DNA of 64,000 nucleotides, taken from positions 1,116,001-1,180,000 of the forward strand of contig NZ_CP013661.2 in the NCBI RefSeq assembly GCF_001465835.2, in the 5' to 3' direction. Positions 8,063-16,525 of this stretch are shown here, in pieces; positions within the stretch are counted from its first letter, which is position 1; every line of letters starts with the position of its first letter. The DNA comes from Planococcus kocurii. Its GTDB lineage: Bacteria > Bacillota > Bacilli > Bacillales_A > Planococcaceae. Position numbers and translations under genes: made by a program. Under the pieces are notes generated by a model. It had not been told where the DNA came from. It ran no database searches and saw only the letters and a list, made by a program, of their open reading frames with translations.

Positions 8063-8544
8063 ATGCTTGTCACCTCGAGTTCTGCTTCCGTTAAATGGTT
8101 GGAAATTTTTTGATGCGCTTCTAGCAGTTCTGCTACTTGTTCAGCTGAAAATTGCTCACTGGCCCCTTTAAAGACTTGGTACAAGCCACCTTCTTGACGA
8201 TGAAATTCTGCTACAATTTGTTGTCCTTTTTCACTGAGCGACAACATCATTTCGCGACGATTGCCAGCTACTTGCTGACGATTGAGATAGCCTTCTTTCA
8301 CCAGACCATCCACTGACTGACTCAATGTACTTTTCGGCAAGTACGTAATCTCACCCACTGTTTTTTGTGTCATTTCGTGACAATTAAATATGGTCATCAA
8401 AATCGAATATTGCGGCACCGATACGTTTTTTTCCATTGCCGCTTTTTGAATAAAACGCATCATGCTTTTTTGCACATTGGCAAATGACTTCATTAATTTT
8501 ACATAGTCTTCAGACGAGTTGTTGGTTGGCATTACAGACACCAT
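8059..8544 (-). CDS. MarR-family transcriptional regulator
   Basis: A 161-residue MarR regulator with a winged helix around residues 55-110 (TVGEITYLPKSTLSQSVDGLVKEGYL...GNRREMMLSLSEKGQ) flanked by helices that form the dimer interface. It is the first gene of a three-gene operon whose other members are the two halves of an ABC exporter, so it probably represses exporter expression until a substrate binds. An ATG at residue 5 is an alternative start, and the ribosome site is weak in either case. A dyad lies 16 bp upstream of the start. Confidence 0.9.
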   Translation of the reverse strand: MVSVMPTNNSSEDYVKLMKSFANVQKSMMRFIQKAAMEKNVSVPQYSILMTIFNCHEMTQKTVGEITYLPKSTLSQSVDGLVKEGYLNRQQVAGNRREMMLSLSEKGQQIVAEFHRQEGGLYQVFKGASEQFSAEQVAELLEAHQKISNHLTEAELEVTSI

Positions 8545-8559
8545 CTTTCATTTTTGAAC

Positions 8560-8575
8560 TGTTCCAAATGGAACA
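8560..8575. promoter_or_regulatory. Candidate MarR operator
   Basis: TGTTCCA-AA-TGGAACA is a 16-bp dyad with perfect 7-bp arms, located between the start codon and a possible promoter (TTGACC, 17 bp, TAGGTT on the minus strand). Binding there would block the operon. Confidence 0.55.
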
Positions 8576-8641
8576 ATCTTTTATGTATTCTTAAACCTAC
8601 GCTCATTTCAAGTAGCGGTCAACTGTAAGGAATTTATTCGC

Positions 8642-8677
8642 AAAAAAAAAAACAACTCACGGCTCGTGTGAATTGTT
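8642..8677 (-). terminator. Rho-independent terminator after sigma-like gene
   Basis: A stem around AACAATTCAC/GTGAGTTGTT is followed by about eleven T on the minus strand. Confidence 0.88.
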
Positions 8678-8683
8678 AAGGGA

Positions 8684-8947
8684 CTAGGTTTTATTGTGTA
8701 AAAAGAGGAGCTGGGTTCGACAGCAGTCGATTAACGAAGCCAGCAGCTTTCGATGGTGCATAAAGTCTTGAGGTTTGGTCCATACCGCGCGAAACACATG
8801 CGTCACCAGTTGCTCACAGACAGAATGATTCGGGTCAGCTTGGCGGGCTATGTTCCAAATGATGCGATGGTAACGATCGTACAAGTCTGCTAACGCTTGC
8901 TCATCCCGATTGCGGATTCCCGTCATTATTTTTTCGTCTATGCTCAA
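8684..8947 (-). CDS. Stand-alone sigma-70 region 2-like protein (no region 4)
   Basis: An 87-residue product resembling region 2 of ECF sigma factors: SIDEKIMTGIRNRDEQALADLYDRY matches region 2.1 and the VFRAVWTKPQDF block matches 2.2/2.3. Region 2.4 is degenerate, and there is no region 4, so it cannot be a complete sigma factor. It might be a truncated relic, an RNA-polymerase-interacting modulator, or half of a split factor. I chose the TTG start at 8947 because AGAGGTGA lies 5 bp upstream; an in-frame TTG at 8980 has none. It is monocistronic with its own terminator. Confidence 0.6.
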   Translation of the reverse strand: MSIDEKIMTGIRNRDEQALADLYDRYHRIIWNIARQADPNHSVCEQLVTHVFRAVWTKPQDFMHHRKLLASLIDCCRTQLLFLHNKT

Positions 8948-9046
8948 CTTTCTCACCTCTTTCTCTAAGCATTTCCGCAAACCATTCCTCTCAAACCCAA
9001 ATATCTCGAAATAAAGGAATTAACTTGAAATAAAAAAATAACACGT

Positions 9047-9075
9047 AGAAAAATTCTTCCAATGAAGAACTTTCT
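9047..9075 (-). terminator. Rho-independent terminator after TIGR01777 gene
   Basis: A stem around GTTCTTC/GAAGAAT with an AATG loop and a run of T on the minus strand, 13 bp after the stop codon at 9088. Confidence 0.75.
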
Positions 9076-9087
9076 AGTGCTATTGGT

Positions 9088-9984
9088 TCACTTGTTTGAT
9101 TTGTTAAGGATGTTTTCAAGCGCTCGGTCTAATGTAGGGTAAGCAAAACGGAAGCCTGCTTGTTCCAGTCGCTCGGGCAAACTCCAGCGGCTTTTTAAAA
9201 TCAATTCCGGTTCCGTCCCAATGATGCGTCCGCCAATGCTCAGTATCCATTCGGCAGCGGGCAAGCCAATTTTACGATTCATGGCTTTGCGCAATTCTTG
9301 CATCAGTTCGCGATTGGTCACCGGCTCAGGAGATGTCGTGTTGATCACGCCACTAATAGCATCGTTATCGCGGATGTACACAATAATTCTGTAGACGTCT
9401 TCGATGTGAATCCAGCTAAACATTTGGTTGCCGTTGCCTTGTTTACCGCCGAGACCAAACCGTACCATGTTTTCATAAGGAGTCATGACACCGCCGTCTT
9501 TTCCAAGGACAATCGATAACCGCAAAGCGACTTGACGCGTAGTTTTCAAATTAAATGAAAACAATGCTTGCTCCCACGCCTTACCGACTTCAACCGAAAA
9601 GCCTTTGCCAAATTCCCCATTGGCTTCAGTCATGGGCCGATCTTCCGCGTGTCGGTAAATGGTGGATGTGCTGGCATTGATCCACAACGGAGGTGGCGTG
9701 TCGCAATTTAAAATCGCGGCGCCCAGCGCTTCGGTCGTTTCCATCCGCGAATCGAAAATTTCACGCTTATTGGCTTCTGTGTATCGACAATTAACAGATT
9801 TCCCTGCCAAATTCACAACCATTTCAGCATCTTCTAACGCATGAACAATCGCTGCATGATTGGACCAATTGACATGTTGAGGTTGCCTGGAAATGATAAT
9901 GACTTCGTAGCCTTGGTCTTTAAACTTTCGTTCTACATATTGCCCAACAAACCCTGTGCCTCCAGCTAATACCACTTTCCTCAT
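9088..9984 (-). CDS. TIGR01777-family NAD-dependent epimerase/dehydratase-like protein
   Basis: A 298-residue extended SDR protein. The N-terminal Rossmann motif VVLAGGTGFVGQYV (residues 3-16) binds NAD(P), and NLAGKSVNCRYTEANK with the C-terminal W.LPERLEQAGFRFAYP is diagnostic of the TIGR01777 (YfhF / SDR39U1) family, whose reaction is not firmly established. I chose the ATG at 9984 because AGGTGG precedes it closely and the Rossmann fold then begins at residue 3; an upstream ATG at 10047 would add 21 unrelated residues. It follows the DUF4385 gene by 65 bp and is probably co-transcribed. Confidence 0.9.
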   Translation of the reverse strand: MRKVVLAGGTGFVGQYVERKFKDQGYEVIIISRQPQHVNWSNHAAIVHALEDAEMVVNLAGKSVNCRYTEANKREIFDSRMETTEALGAAILNCDTPPPLWINASTSTIYRHAEDRPMTEANGEFGKGFSVEVGKAWEQALFSFNLKTTRQVALRLSIVLGKDGGVMTPYENMVRFGLGGKQGNGNQMFSWIHIEDVYRIIVYIRDNDAISGVINTTSPEPVTNRELMQELRKAMNRKIGLPAAEWILSIGGRIIGTEPELILKSRWSLPERLEQAGFRFAYPTLDRALENILNKSNK

Positions 9985-10049
9985 TGTGCCACCTATTTTC
10001 TGTAAGTTGTTATGGTAGTTGACGTCCGGTGTGCGTAAAGGATGCATGC

Positions 10050-10496
10050 CTACCCAAATTCTTTTTGGTGTTTCTTTTTGCGAGCTAAGTAATCTTCGTC
10101 TTCGCGAATTTCATCCCAGCGCTTTTTAAAAATAGCTGCAGACTCTGCCTTCACAGGGTCAATGTCACGTTCTTTAATGCTGCCGTCTTCATTGTATTTG
10201 CGGCCGCCTTTGTAGTTGGTATAGCGCCTTGCGCGCGTATAGCCCATTTGAATAAATTTACGTGCCATGTCCATGCCAACAAAATCATCTTGTTTGCGGT
10301 ATTCTTCAAACATCTCCGAAATTTTGTCGCACGACTCTTGTGCGATTTCCGGCGTTTTAAATCGCCAATGTGGTAAAATTTCTCCTTTATACGGTTCTAC
10401 TAACAGTACGCCTTGCTCTCCTTTGCCCACGCGATACAATTCCGGATGCTTGCGCAAATCTAAATTTTTATAGTCCAACTCATAATCAAACGCCAT
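10050..10496 (-). CDS. DUF4385 family protein
   Basis: A 148-residue soluble protein. Motifs DYKNLDLRKHPELYRVGKGEQGVLLVEPYK near the N-terminus and the RYTNYKGGRKY segment (~100) are typical of DUF4385, a family of unknown function found in bacteria and some phages. It is basic and charged with no membrane segment. AAGGAG lies 9 bp before the ATG. It probably shares a transcript with the TIGR01777 gene downstream. Confidence 0.85.
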   Translation of the reverse strand: MAFDYELDYKNLDLRKHPELYRVGKGEQGVLLVEPYKGEILPHWRFKTPEIAQESCDKISEMFEEYRKQDDFVGMDMARKFIQMGYTRARRYTNYKGGRKYNEDGSIKERDIDPVKAESAAIFKKRWDEIREDEDYLARKKKHQKEFG

Positions 10497-10599
10497 CGTT
10501 ATCCGCTCCTTTGTGCATCTGCTTTGTTAGGAATATACCCCAGTTTAAGCTGTGTAATCTTTTTGACAGCAAAATGGAAGAGATGCAGATAAAAGATAG

Positions 10600-10646
10600 C
10601 GAACACTGGTAAGAGGGGCGAACACCCGGGTTAAAACAACGAACAC
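10600..10646 (-). repeat. Phased word array 3 (CGAACAC x3)
   Basis: CGAACAC occurs at 10600, 10619 and 10640 (spacing 19 and 21); the last two copies extend to CGAACACCCGGGT. The array lies in the intergenic space beyond the terminator (10683-10711) of the leftward VOC-DUF2200 gene, the same geometry as the longer arrays. Confidence 0.7.
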
Positions 10647-10682
10647 CCGGGTAAGAACCTCCCCCCTCACTTCGCTCGCTAC

Positions 10683-10711
10683 AAAAAAAGCTGATTCCGT
10701 GGAATCAGCTT
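10683..10711 (-). terminator. Rho-independent terminator after VOC-DUF2200 gene
   Basis: An 11-bp perfect stem AAGCTGATTCC/GGAATCAGCTT with a 2-bp loop is followed by seven T on the minus strand. Confidence 0.9.
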
Positions 10712-10719
10712 CAGCTTGT

Positions 10720-11499
10720 TTACTGTCGTAAAATTTTGTCCATCGATTTGCCTTTGGCTAACTCATCAATCAATTTATCCAAATAACGAATTTCTCGCAT
10801 CGTGGGTTCTTCCACATTTTCGACGCGGACGCCACACACCACGCCTTTGATCAACGTGCGCGAAGGGTTTAACGCCGGGGCTTCTAGCAAGAACGGGGCA
10901 AACGCGGTTTCTTGCGCAAGCTCGGCTTCTAGTTGATCTTGACTATACCCAGTAAACCACCGAATGATTTCATCGACTTCTTCTTTGGTGCGATTTTTCC
11001 GCTCTGCTTTAGCGATGTAGCAATCGTAAATTTTGGCGGCGGTCATTTTGTAAATCTTATGCTCTGTCATTAATGATTCACTCCTTGCATCGTCTTGATG
11101 TGCGTGTGGCAAATTCAGTTGCCACGAGATTCCGAATTGGTCGACGAGCCAGCCGAACTTTTTACTGAAGCCGTAATCGCCGATAGGCATCAACGCGTTG
11201 CCTTTTTGCACCATGGTTTCGTACAGTTCATCTATTTCTTTTTCACTGTCACATGTTAAGTAAATGGAAAAAGAAGGTGTAAACGCAAAATCATGATCCA
11301 CATAGCTGTCGATGCACATAAACGATTGGCCTTTTAACGCAAATTCCGCTTGAATAACGGTTCCTGCTTTTCCGGGTCCCTCTGTTCCATACCGACTAAT
11401 GCTATGAATTTTAGAATCCTCAATTAAAGAAGTGTAATACGTCATAGCTTGTTCAGCAACGCCTCCTTGGAACATTAAAAAGGGTTTCACATTTTTCAT
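10720..11499 (-). CDS. VOC (PhnB-like) domain fused to DUF2200 domain
   Basis: A 259-residue protein made of two parts that are normally separate. Residues 1 to ~138 form a PhnB-like vicinal-oxygen-chelate domain (KPFLMFQGG...[20 protein letters not shown]). Residues 144-259 form a complete DUF2200 protein ([26 protein letters not shown]). At the junction AAGGAGTG stands ~8 bp before the ATG (position 11070) of the DUF2200 part, and no stop codon separates the two, so DUF2200 may also be made separately from its internal start. I chose the ATG at 11499 on the basis of GAGGGAG 6 bp upstream. Neither domain's substrate is known. Confidence 0.85.
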   Translation of the reverse strand: MKNVKPFLMFQGGVAEQAMTYYTSLIEDSKIHSISRYGTEGPGKAGTVIQAEFALKGQSFMCIDSYVDHDFAFTPSFSIYLTCDSEKEIDELYETMVQKGNALMPIGDYGFSKKFGWLVDQFGISWQLNLPHAHQDDARSESLMTEHKIYKMTAAKIYDCYIAKAERKNRTKEEVDEIIRWFTGYSQDQLEAELAQETAFAPFLLEAPALNPSRTLIKGVVCGVRVENVEEPTMREIRYLDKLIDELAKGKSMDKILRQ

Positions 11500-11551
11500 C
11501 CACAACTCCCTCTCTTACTATTCTATGGTTTCATTATAACCATTCTAGCGT

Positions 11552-11591
11552 AAAAAACCCTGTAGAAAGCACAAGCTTTCTACAGGGTTTT
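11552..11591 (-). terminator. Rho-independent terminator after GH13 gene
   Basis: A 17-bp perfect stem (11554-11570 with 11575-11591) with an ACAA loop and a T-run on the minus strand. Confidence 0.93.
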
Positions 11592-11604
11592 CGTGGACGT
11601 TCGT

Positions 11605-13242
11605 CTATTCAAAAGAAGCATCTTTTGGAATTTTGTAAACACGGGCTTCGTAAGGAAACAATTGTGCAGGGTCGGGGTGTTGATAATTTGCCAACAGCAA
11701 AGTTGCACCTTCAGGGTTGACGCCGCATAAGCACGGGTGTTGGCCCAAATTGGTGACGATGAGTACCTTGTCATCGGCTGATTCTCGTGTATAAGCAAAT
11801 ACAGATTCGTGACCCATTTCAATCAGTTTGTATTCCCCGTATACAAAAACTTCCATGTGTTTTCTCAGCCAAATCATTTGTTTGTAAAAAGCTAGTACCG
11901 AATGCGGGTCATGTTCTTGCGCTTCGACATTTAGCCACGTGTAATTGGGATTGACGCCCATCCATGGCATTGCACTCGAGAATCCTGCATGCGCGCCCGC
12001 ATTCCATTGCATTGGAGTTCGTGAATGATCACGACTTGTTGCACGTAGCAAAGTCATAATGGATTCGTGTTCCATGCCTGTTTCTTTTTTATGGAAATAC
12101 AAATTATGCGTATGCACGTCATCAAAATGTTCCAGTTCTTCAAACGGCGCGTTGGTCATGCCAATTTCTTGCCCTTGGTAAATAAACGGTGTACCTTGCA
12201 TGAAAAAGTACATGCATGCTAACGCAGTCGCACTTTCACGCCGGTAGGTTTGATCATCGCCCCAAGTGGAAACAACACGCGGCTTGTCATGGTTTTCAAT
12301 AAATAACGCATTCCATCCGACGCCGTTTACTTTTTCTTGCCATTTGCTCAATACTTTTTTTAACTCAGGTACATTTACACCATTTTGGATTTCAACATTC
12401 CACAAATCAATGTCTTCAAACTGGAATATCATGTTGAATTTCCCGGTTTCTTCACTGACCCACTCATCGATCTCGTCCGCAGAAACGCCATTGGCTTCAC
12501 CAACCGTCATGATGTCATACTTGCTAAACGTTTCATCGTAAAGTTCTTGCAAAAACACCTGAATGCCGTCAACATTCATAAATTTATCCCATGACGGAAC
12601 AAACAATTGTCCATCGGCATCTGCTGTGTGGGCGTATTCTTTTTTGATGTGGCTAATGGCATCTACACGGAAACCATCAATTCCTTTTTCAATCCACCAG
12701 TTGACCATGTTATACAGCTCTTGGCGAACCTCTGGATTTTCCCAATTTAAATCTGGCTGTTTTTTTGAGAAAATGTGCAAATAATATTGCTGCGTTTTTT
12801 CATCAAACTCCCAAGCAGGCCCACCGAAAATACTTTCCCAGTTTAACGGCTCGTCACGCCAAACATACCAATCGCGTTTTGGGTTGTCACGTGATGATTT
12901 TGATTCCAAAAACCATGGATGTTCATCACTTGTATGGTTGATGACCAAGTCGATAATCAATTTCATGTCGCGCGCGTGCACTTCTTCCATCAAGCGATCA
13001 AAATCATCCATCGTGCCAAACTCTTCCAATATGGCTTGGTAATCACTAATATCGTAGCCATTGTCGTCGTTGGGTGATTTGTACATTGGGCAAATCCAAA
13101 TAACGTCAATGCCCAAGTCTTTTAAATAATCCAATTTGCTGGTGACCCCGTTCAAGTCCCCCAAGCCATCGCCGTTCGAATCCATAAAACTGCGTGGGTA
13201 CACTTGGTACACCACTGCTTCTTTCCACCAAGTTTTGTTCAT
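11605..13242 (-). CDS. GH13 alpha-glucosidase (oligo-1,6-glucosidase/dextran-glucosidase type)
   Basis: A 545-residue cytosolic GH13 enzyme with no signal peptide. All conserved regions are present: DLVINHTSDEHPW (region I), GFRVDAISH with the nucleophile Asp (region II, ~193), the acid Glu in TVGEANG (region III) and FIENHDKPR with the transition-state Asp (region IV). The N-terminal calcium-binding-type loop DSNGDGLGDL is present. It hydrolyses terminal alpha-glucosidic bonds of imported oligosaccharides. It is the last gene of malF-malG-lacI-GH13 and is paralogous to the gene at 19168. The GFRVDAISH motif differs from the MalL-like GFRMDVINM of the other copy, which hints at different linkage preference. 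Confidence 0.92.
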   Translation of the reverse strand: MNKTWWKEAVVYQVYPRSFMDSNGDGLGDLNGVTSKLDYLKDLGIDVIWICPMYKSPNDDNGYDISDYQAILEEFGTMDDFDRLMEEVHARDMKLIIDLVINHTSDEHPWFLESKSSRDNPKRDWYVWRDEPLNWESIFGGPAWEFDEKTQQYYLHIFSKKQPDLNWENPEVRQELYNMVNWWIEKGIDGFRVDAISHIKKEYAHTADADGQLFVPSWDKFMNVDGIQVFLQELYDETFSKYDIMTVGEANGVSADEIDEWVSEETGKFNMIFQFEDIDLWNVEIQNGVNVPELKKVLSKWQEKVNGVGWNALFIENHDKPRVVSTWGDDQTYRRESATALACMYFFMQGTPFIYQGQEIGMTNAPFEELEHFDDVHTHNLYFHKKETGMEHESIMTLLRATSRDHSRTPMQWNAGAHAGFSSAMPWMGVNPNYTWLNVEAQEHDPHSVLAFYKQMIWLRKHMEVFVYGEYKLIEMGHESVFAYTRESADDKVLIVTNLGQHPCLCGVNPEGATLLLANYQHPDPAQLFPYEARVYKIPKDASFE

Positions 13243-13254
13243 ATTCGATCCCTC

Positions 13255-14274
13255 TCAAAGACGGCGGCATGAGCCTCTTTCAATCAGCCGGGATGCAACC
13301 ACGACTTGTTTTGGAGGTGTCGACTCGTCTGTTATTTTCTCTAAAACCAATTCTGTTGCGTGCAGACCGAGTTCATAAATTGAAATGTCTACTGTGCTCA
13401 GCGGCGGTTTCAAATGCTTCGAAATGGTGTGGTTATTAAATCCAATGATGGAGACATCTTCAGGTACGCCAATTTCCAAGTCTTCTAAATAACCGATCAC
13501 TTCATATGCCACCATGTCATCATGCGTCACAATGGCGGTTGGCGGAACTTCATGTGCCATCAAGCGGCGAATCGACTCGCGTTCGTTGCCTTCGATGACA
13601 TCTTGGTTAACGATGTAATTAGCATCAAACGGAATTTGATGTTCGCGAAGCGCTTGTTTATAGCCTTCTAGCCGGTCAATGGACACGACAAAATCAGAGG
13701 CACCTCCAACAAACGCGAGATGCTGATGACCCAACTCGATCAAGTATTCCACCGTTTCTTTAGCCGTTTGGATGTTGTTGTTGTTGACGTAGCTGACAGA
13801 CTGCGAATTTTTATCCGGTCTTCCCACCACGGCAAAAGGCAAACTGCTTTCACTTAAATAAGCAAGAACGGGATCCTCCACTTTTGAATAAAGCAAAATG
13901 ATGCCATCTACTCGGCGGCCTTGCACCATCTCGACCACTTCTTGGTAAATTTCTTCTTGAGTGGCCCCTGTGGATAAATACAATCCGTATTGACTGTCAT
14001 GCGCTTGCGTAGAGATTCCTCGCAACACTTCTGGAAAAAACGGATTCTGAAAAGCAAGCGTTGCTGAATTTTCCATAATCACACCCAATGTCTGGGTTTT
14101 ATTTGCCACTAAATTACGCGCTTGGAAGTTTGGGTAATACCCCATCGTTTTCATTACTTCGCGCACTTTTTGTTTGGTTTTGGTACTAATTCGCGGATTG
14201 TCTGCGATTACGCGAGATACCGTAGCCGGTGAGACACCCGCTTGCTTCGCAACGTCTTTAATTGTGATGGCCAT
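13255..14274 (-). CDS. LacI-family transcriptional regulator of the alpha-glucoside locus
   Basis: A 339-residue LacI/GalR regulator: helix-turn-helix and hinge at residues 3-55 (TIKDVAKQAGVSPATVSRVIADNP), then a periplasmic-binding-like effector domain (~60-335). It lies between the permease gene malG and a glucosidase gene with 12-13 bp gaps, so it most likely represses this locus and responds to maltose, maltodextrin or isomaltose. A LacI-type dyad at 18084-18099 in front of the binding-protein gene is a candidate target. GGGAG lies 8 bp before the ATG. Confidence 0.92.
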   Translation of the reverse strand: MAITIKDVAKQAGVSPATVSRVIADNPRISTKTKQKVREVMKTMGYYPNFQARNLVANKTQTLGVIMENSATLAFQNPFFPEVLRGISTQAHDSQYGLYLSTGATQEEIYQEVVEMVQGRRVDGIILLYSKVEDPVLAYLSESSLPFAVVGRPDKNSQSVSYVNNNNIQTAKETVEYLIELGHQHLAFVGGASDFVVSIDRLEGYKQALREHQIPFDANYIVNQDVIEGNERESIRRLMAHEVPPTAIVTHDDMVAYEVIGYLEDLEIGVPEDVSIIGFNNHTISKHLKPPLSTVDISIYELGLHATELVLEKITDESTPPKQVVVASRLIERGSCRRL

Positions 14275-14287
14275 TTGAACGTCTCCC

Positions 14288-15103
14288 TTATTTTACTGCC
14301 CCATCTGAAACGCCTTTGATGATTTCGCGTTGAGCGAAAAAGTAGAAAACGATAACAGGAACAATCGCGAGCGTTAATCCGGCAAGAGCTAAATGCCATT
14401 GTTTCGTGTATTCACCAAAGAAGAAGAACATCTTCAATGGAATAGTTTCACTTCCTGGTGTATTGATAACGAGTGATGGCAATAAATAATCATTCCAAAT
14501 CCAAATAATGTTAAGAATCGCAACCGTTACCGTAATGGGTTTAAGGATTGGAAAAATGATGTACCAAAATACTTGAAAGCGATTGGCTCCATCAATTGTC
14601 GCAGCTTCATCAAGCGAACGCGGAATGTTGTTGAGTGCACCATGATACAAGAAAATCGACAAGCTGGCCCCAAAGCCAATGTACATGAAAATTAACCCAC
14701 CGCGATTTAACATATCGAATTTACCAAACACCGTGACTAACGGAATCATCACCGATTGAAACGGAATGAGCATTGCTGCCACAAATGTGAAAAACAACAC
14801 GGTACTCAACTTGCTTTTCGCGCGTGACAAGGCATAAGCAGCCATTGCCGAAAACACAATAATTAATACAACGCTAATGACCGTAATTAATAAAGAGTTA
14901 AATAATGTCTGCATAAAATCCAGTTCGTCAAAAGCTTTCACGTAATTGTCGAAGCTCCATGATTCTGGCGGGCTGATGGTGTCCATAAAAATTTCTTTTT
15001 TTGATTTAAACGAGTTGACGAACATTAAGTAAAACGGCGCAAGCCATAAAATCGCTAATAACAAGCCGAGTATTTCTAATTTCACATTCCATTTTTTCTT
15101 CAT
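14288..15103 (-). CDS. Sugar ABC transporter permease, MalG type
   Basis: A 271-residue permease with six transmembrane helices and the EAA loop (AATIDGANRFQVFWYIIFPILKP, ~180) that docks onto the ATPase. It forms the membrane channel with the MalF-type subunit upstream. Its start overlaps the malF stop (TAATG), and AAGGAGG lies ~10 bp upstream. No ATPase is encoded in the operon; the MsmX-type ATPase at 21956 is the probable partner. Confidence 0.93.
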   Translation of the reverse strand: MKKKWNVKLEILGLLLAILWLAPFYLMFVNSFKSKKEIFMDTISPPESWSFDNYVKAFDELDFMQTLFNSLLITVISVVLIIVFSAMAAYALSRAKSKLSTVLFFTFVAAMLIPFQSVMIPLVTVFGKFDMLNRGGLIFMYIGFGASLSIFLYHGALNNIPRSLDEAATIDGANRFQVFWYIIFPILKPITVTVAILNIIWIWNDYLLPSLVINTPGSETIPLKMFFFFGEYTKQWHLALAGLTLAIVPVIVFYFFAQREIIKGVSDGAVK

Positions 15104-15963
15104 TACATTTCGACCTCCTTGCGTTTGTTCAGATACACCTGGACAAGAGCGATGAGCGCAACGATCACAAAGAAAATAACGGCTTTCGCTTGCGCATAAG
15201 CAAAGGCATTTTGCATAAACGCTGTTTTAAAGATTTCCATCGCCACCATTTCTGTGGAGTTATACGGTCCACCAGCTGTTAACGATAAGTTTTGGTCATA
15301 CAATTTAAACGTATTCGATAAAGTTAAGAACATACTGACAGTAAACGCAGGTGCCACAAGTGGAAATACGACGTAACGAAAGCGTTGGAACGAAGAAGCT
15401 CCGTCGATTTCAGACGCTTCAAGCAGTTCTTTCGGCATTCCTTCCAAATAAGCGATATAGATAACCATAATATAACCAGCCATTTGCCAGCTCATCAAAA
15501 TAACCAAGCCCCAGAATCCAGTGTCTGTTGTCGACAACCAGCCTTGTAAACTTTCCATGCCGACGATTTCGCCGACACTTGCAAATACTTTAATGAAAAT
15601 AAACTGCCAAATAAATCCTAAAATTAATCCACCGATCAAGTTCGGCATAAAGAATGTTGTACGCAATAATTTGCTAGAACGCACGCGACCTGTAACCAGT
15701 AGTGCGAGTGACAAACCGATTACGTTAATTAAGATAACAGAGACTACTGAGAATTTTGTGGTAAACCATAGCGAATCAAGGAAACGCTGATCTTTGAACA
15801 AGTCGATGTAGTTTTGGAATCCGACGAATTCTCCAGTATCAATCCCATTCCAAGTTGTGAATGAGTAATACACGCCTAGTAGCATCGGAACGATAACGAC
15901 TAGCGTAAGTGCCAGTAAGACAGGGGCAAGAAACAACCAATAAGATAAATCTTTTGTACGCAT
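15103..15963 (-). CDS. Sugar ABC transporter permease, MalF type
   Basis: A 286-residue permease with six transmembrane helices and an EAA loop (EASEIDGASSFQRFRYVVFPLVAP, ~185). It pairs with the MalG subunit encoded immediately downstream. Unusually, it is separated from its binding-protein gene (16754-18058) by ~790 bp of GC-rich repeat elements plus a terminator, so it needs its own promoter or read-through. No convincing promoter could be picked out directly upstream. Confidence 0.92.
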   Translation of the reverse strand: MRTKDLSYWLFLAPVLLALTLVVIVPMLLGVYYSFTTWNGIDTGEFVGFQNYIDLFKDQRFLDSLWFTTKFSVVSVILINVIGLSLALLVTGRVRSSKLLRTTFFMPNLIGGLILGFIWQFIFIKVFASVGEIVGMESLQGWLSTTDTGFWGLVILMSWQMAGYIMVIYIAYLEGMPKELLEASEIDGASSFQRFRYVVFPLVAPAFTVSMFLTLSNTFKLYDQNLSLTAGGPYNSTEMVAMEIFKTAFMQNAFAYAQAKAVIFFVIVALIALVQVYLNKRKEVEM

Positions 15964-16021
15964 ACGGGCATCATTCCTTTCTTGAGTTGTTCTTTTTGTG
16001 AAGTTGGCGAAGAAATCGCTA

Positions 16022-16120
16022 CAGGCGGACGCTTTCCGCGGGCGAGCACCAAGCAGCTTCGTCGCTCTGCTCCTGCAGGGTCTCGGCTGTCTCGCTTTCC
16101 CGCAGGCGTCTCCGCCGTTT
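16022..16120. repeat. GC-rich Bacillales-type palindromic repeat element
   Basis: It starts with GGCGGACGCTTTCCGCGG and ends with GGCGTCTCCGCC, so it can fold into a long imperfect hairpin. The opening motif recurs at ~57888 in this window. Elements of this look are dispersed in many Bacillales genomes. It lies between malF and the binding-protein gene; no coding capacity is credible. Confidence 0.75.
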
Positions 16121-16143
16121 TGCTACCTATCTTTTATTTTTCG

Positions 16144-16361
16144 AGTAACAATACTAATTACTTTCACTTTGTATCTAACAAGCTCCTAGCGCCGGCGCGT
16201 CCACGGGCTAGGCGGAGACGAGCGCTCTTCTCGGCTTATTGCAGGAGCCATGCCCAAAGTGGTCGGCGCGGCTTTACACTTCTCTATTTAATCTTAGTAA
16301 CAATACTAACCGCTCTCACTTCGTATCTAACAAATCTTCTAGCACAGGCGCGTCCACGGGC
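16144..16361 (+). repeat. Diverged direct repeat (~66 bp unit, 152 bp apart)
   Basis: Two copies (about 16144-16209 and 16296-16361) share AGTAACAATACTAA, a CTTYGTATCTAACAA block and GGCGCGTCCACGGGC. They look like two insertions of one dispersed GC-rich repeat, or a local duplication, inside the mal intergenic region. Confidence 0.7.
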
Positions 16362-16525
16362 ACGGCCTCTGCCGCTTTTCCCCCAGGAAAGATAGTGGCC
16401 GAAACCTGTGAGGGCAAGTCTTTGCGACGAAGCTAGCGGAGCAATTCAGGAGCACATCTTTGCCCTTCGCCGTCTTTCGCTTTTTCTTTTAAGTATCCTC
16501 TACTAACAATTCACCAAGATATGGA

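Noticed and set aside
9010-9045. Two-copy TTATTTCRAG repeat ~19 bp apart after the TIGR01777 terminator, a possible minimal phased array
   Set aside because: Two copies in AT-rich sequence are expected by chance; not enough to add to the array class.
9985-10047. N-terminal extension of the TIGR01777 protein from ATG 10047
   Set aside because: The extension has no ribosome site and precedes the Rossmann motif that normally starts at residue 3; ATG 9984 has AGGTGG at the right distance.
15982-16436. Plus-strand reading frames in the GC-rich mal intergenic region
   Set aside because: They run through palindromic repeats, have Arg/Ala/Ser-rich low-complexity products and lack ribosome sites.
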